From Albibacterium sp963696875 (GTDB taxonomy: Bacteria > Bacteroidota > Bacteroidia > Sphingobacteriales > Sphingobacteriaceae): a stretch of DNA of 64,000 nt. This document shows, in pieces, positions 62,046-64,000 of this stretch. The stretch is taken from positions 372,001 through 436,000 of the forward strand of contig CAVOLQ010000007.1 in assembly GCA_963696875.1 (NCBI GenBank), in the 5' to 3' direction. Within the stretch, counting starts at the first letter, position 1. Every line of letters begins with the position of its first letter. The notes under the pieces are model-generated. The model saw only the letters and a list, made by a program, of their open reading frames with translations, searched no databases and was not told the DNA's origin. The position numbers and the translations under genes were made by a program.

Positions 62046-64000
62046 TTAAAACCCAAACAGCTCTTCTAGGCTAAGTTTCTTTAGTGGGCCTATAGCTTTT
62101 AATTCATCTTCATTCATGTTATCTTCTGAAGCTACAATGCAATAGGTATACGCTTTATTCGCTATTTCCTCTTGATGGAGCTTTTGAATATCGTTAAAAG
62201 TTAACCTATTTACCTTTTCGTAAACATCCTTTCTGATATCATGGGTTAAGCCTTTTCTCAAGGCTGCTAGGTAGCTGAAAATAATTCCGTCTTCCGTTAC
62301 TCTTTCCGTTTCAATGTCATTTTTCATGCTGATCTTCGCAGTTTGAATCCCTTTCTCTGAATTAGGTAATTCGTTTAGCAACTCATTCATACCTTTAATA
62401 GCATCTTTTGATTTGTCGGCTTGGGTTCCTACAAAGGCAAGGATTGAGTAGGTGTCATCGTGTTTGGCAGGAGTACTTAGGAGCGCAAAAGTAGAATAGG
62501 CTAGAGCCTTAGATTCTCTAATGGTTTGAAAAACAACCGATCCCATACCTCCACCGAAATACGTATTGAATAAACTAATTTCAGCCGTTTTTGCTGGGTT
62601 AAAGGCAGAAGCATTTCTGATCCAGCGAATATCTGCTTGAACCATTTCATAATCCGCAAAGATTACTTGATTTTCGGTTTGTGCTATTTTGTTGTATTTC
62701 ACAGGTGTAGGAATAGCTTTGAAGCTAGTCGGTACTGTATGAAGTTCAGCGATTGATTTTTTATAATTGGTTAAGGATTCTGGTCCATAATAGATTAAGG
62801 TATGCTCATAATCAAGTAAGCCCTTTAAGATGCTTAGTAATTCTTCGCCACTGACATTCCGAATTTCTTCGTCTGTTAACACATCATTAAATGGATTTTT
62901 GGCACCATAAGTCGCATAACTAGTTAAAGCAGACATAATGCTTCCCTTGTTCAATTTACTGTCCGAGCGACTTTTTAAAAGCCTGTCCTTCAGGGCTGCT
63001 AACGCATCTTTGTCTACTATCGCATCCTTTATTAAATGCTCAAATAAAGCGACCGACTCTTCGTAATTTTCTTCAAGTCCTCTAATTGAAATGGAAGTAT
63101 TTTCAGCCTGTGCATTGATAGTGAAAGTGCTTGCCAATTGATAAAACTGCTTGCTTATCTCTTCGGAAGAATATTTGGCCGTTCCTAAAAATGACAAATA
63201 GGACGCTGCTAAAGGCAATAATTTAGAATGGTAAGAGCCTAAATCAAAATAGTAATATTGTCTAAAAAGGTCATTCTTCTCATTTTGAACGTAAAGAATA
63301 TCTAAATTGTTCACTTTGTCTTTTTTGATATCCTTGTCAAAATCCATCCATTGTGGACTTACAGGTCTATCAGGCATATTTACAATGTTGCTTACAAACT
63401 CTGACTGCAATCCCGCATTCATTTCTACCGGTGTAATATCTGGCTTTTCTACTTTTATAACGCCTTTATCTTCACCTTGACGTTTATAAATCACCACGTA
63501 ATTTTCGCCGAAGAAACTTTTTGCAAAATCTACGATTTGATCTTTGCTAATTTTTGAAAGCTCTTGCAGATTATTTACCGAGCGATCCCAGCCGTTACCT
63601 CGGCTTTTGATAAAAACATCTGCAAGCTCTGCAGCCCTGCTTTGATTGCTTTCTAATCCTAAAATCTCAGACAATTTAGCGTTGGATACTATGGCTTTAA
63701 TCAAGCCTTCATCAAAGTTTCCTTTTTTAATGTTGTCAATTTCTGCTAAAATAAGATCTTTGGTTTCTTCTAAGGATTGTCCTTGTTTTGGAGAGGCATA
63801 GCCCATAAATACACCGTAATCTTTAAACTGCCATACACCTGTTCCCGCGCCTAACACTTTCTGTTGTTTGTTGAGATTCAAATCAATTAAACCTGCTTTT
63901 CCATTAGAAAGAATGCTAGATATTAGATCAATCATTACCGCATCGCGACTGCTTTCGGGCCCTACTCGATAAGCTATTCTCATGCTTTCAGCACTCGGAC
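62046..64000 (-). CDS. M16 family metallopeptidase, 5' end outside the window
   Basis: At least 651 residues are present and the frame stays open to the edge, so the start and the N-terminal zinc motif (HxxEH) are off-window. The remaining parts fit the second half of an insulinase/pitrilysin-type protein: AYRVGPESSRDAVMIDLISSILSNG, VQADIRWIRNASAF and a C-terminal GGGMGSVVFQTIRESKALAYS, the R-x-Y region of the inactive C-terminal domain. These proteases act in the periplasm or outside. Whether it has one or two M16 pairs cannot be told from here. Confidence 0.88.
   Translation of the reverse strand, partial: PSAESMRIAYRVGPESSRDAVMIDLISSILSNGKAGLIDLNLNKQQKVLGAGTGVWQFKDYGVFMGYASPKQGQSLEETKDLILAEIDNIKKGNFDEGLIKAIVSNAKLSEILGLESNQSRAAELADVFIKSRGNGWDRSVNNLQELSKISKDQIVDFAKSFFGENYVVIYKRQGEDKGVIKVEKPDITPVEMNAGLQSEFVSNIVNMPDRPVSPQWMDFDKDIKKDKVNNLDILYVQNEKNDLFRQYYYFDLGSYHSKLLPLAASYLSFLGTAKYSSEEISKQFYQLASTFTINAQAENTSISIRGLEENYEESVALFEHLIKDAIVDKDALAALKDRLLKSRSDSKLNKGSIMSALTSYATYGAKNPFNDVLTDEEIRNVSGEELLSILKGLLDYEHTLIYYGPESLTNYKKSIAELHTVPTSFKAIPTPVKYNKIAQTENQVIFADYEMVQADIRWIRNASAFNPAKTAEISLFNTYFGGGMGSVVFQTIRESKALAYSTFALLSTPAKHDDTYSILAFVGTQADKSKDAIKGMNELLNELPNSEKGIQTAKISMKNDIETERVTEDGIIFSYLAALRKGLTHDIRKDVYEKVNRLTFNDIQKLHQEEIANKAYTYCIVASEDNMNEDELKAIGPLKKLSLEELFGF

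Noticed and set aside
1..64000. CRISPR array, prophage, insertion sequence or replication origin
   Set aside because: No regularly spaced repeats, transposase, integrase, dnaA boxes or phage genes were seen, although rpmH-rnpA can lie near origins in other phyla.

Overview
The window looks like chromosome from a low-GC Bacteroidota, most likely Sphingobacteriaceae. The evidence is the TAnnTTTG-type -7 promoter elements, several with a TTG/TTTG -33 element 19-20 bp upstream, the weak Shine-Dalgarno signals, the GH3-dxr-rseP and carA-eno gene orders, and family markers such as DUF2911, the SIMPL protein and the HdrC/HdrB-like Fe-S pair. I saw no phage, insertion sequence, CRISPR array or conjugative module. 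The genus is inferred, not proven.

Layout. 1-12.6 kb: tRNA-Ser, thioredoxin, a class A beta-lactamase-like protein, then GH3 adenylase, dxr and rseP (all three frameshifted), tRNA-Leu, yajQ, a dicarboxylate symporter, an FMN glutamate-synthase-like protein and a DUF2207 protein. 12.6-21.4 kb: a Tat-exported amine-oxidase-like flavoprotein and a DUF72 protein lead into a tightly packed biosynthetic operon: FAD oxidoreductase, methyltransferase, type III polyketide synthase, enoyl-ACP reductase, dehydratase, ketosynthase, acyl carrier protein and phosphopantetheinyl transferase. This is the most interesting system in the window. It reads as a dedicated acyl-ACP starter supply feeding a chalcone-synthase-fold enzyme, with tailoring by methylation and redox, so a phenolic lipid, alkylpyrone or alkylquinone is plausible. 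A ketoreductase is missing and is probably borrowed from general fabG, 24 kb away. 21.5-33.9 kb: DoxX, lipoproteins, cyclopropane fatty acid synthase, Ku, and an overlapping minus-strand trio (PIG-L deacetylase, a 35-residue membrane peptide, a sodium:solute symporter), then a pseudouridine synthase and mtgA.

33.9-64 kb is mostly housekeeping: rpsF-rpsR-rplI, dnaX, NADP isocitrate dehydrogenase, an OmpA lipoprotein, a secreted methyltransferase, an amino acid permease, the Fe-S complex, fabG, divIC, eno, carA, rpoN, mscL, rpmH-rnpA-yidD-tsaB, B12-dependent ribonucleotide reductase, priA, pcm, smpB, a DtxR regulator and a truncated M16 peptidase.

Quality caution. dxr carries about 11 small indels, rplI 3, and GH3, rseP and rpoN one each. 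Almost all are single-base gains or losses in conserved genes, several in homopolymers, so they look like patches of poor consensus sequence and not gene decay. The dnaX break is different: it falls on an A9 run where a -1 shift restores the frame, as in known dnaX slippage systems. Entries typed pseudogene mean only that the frame is broken in this sequence.
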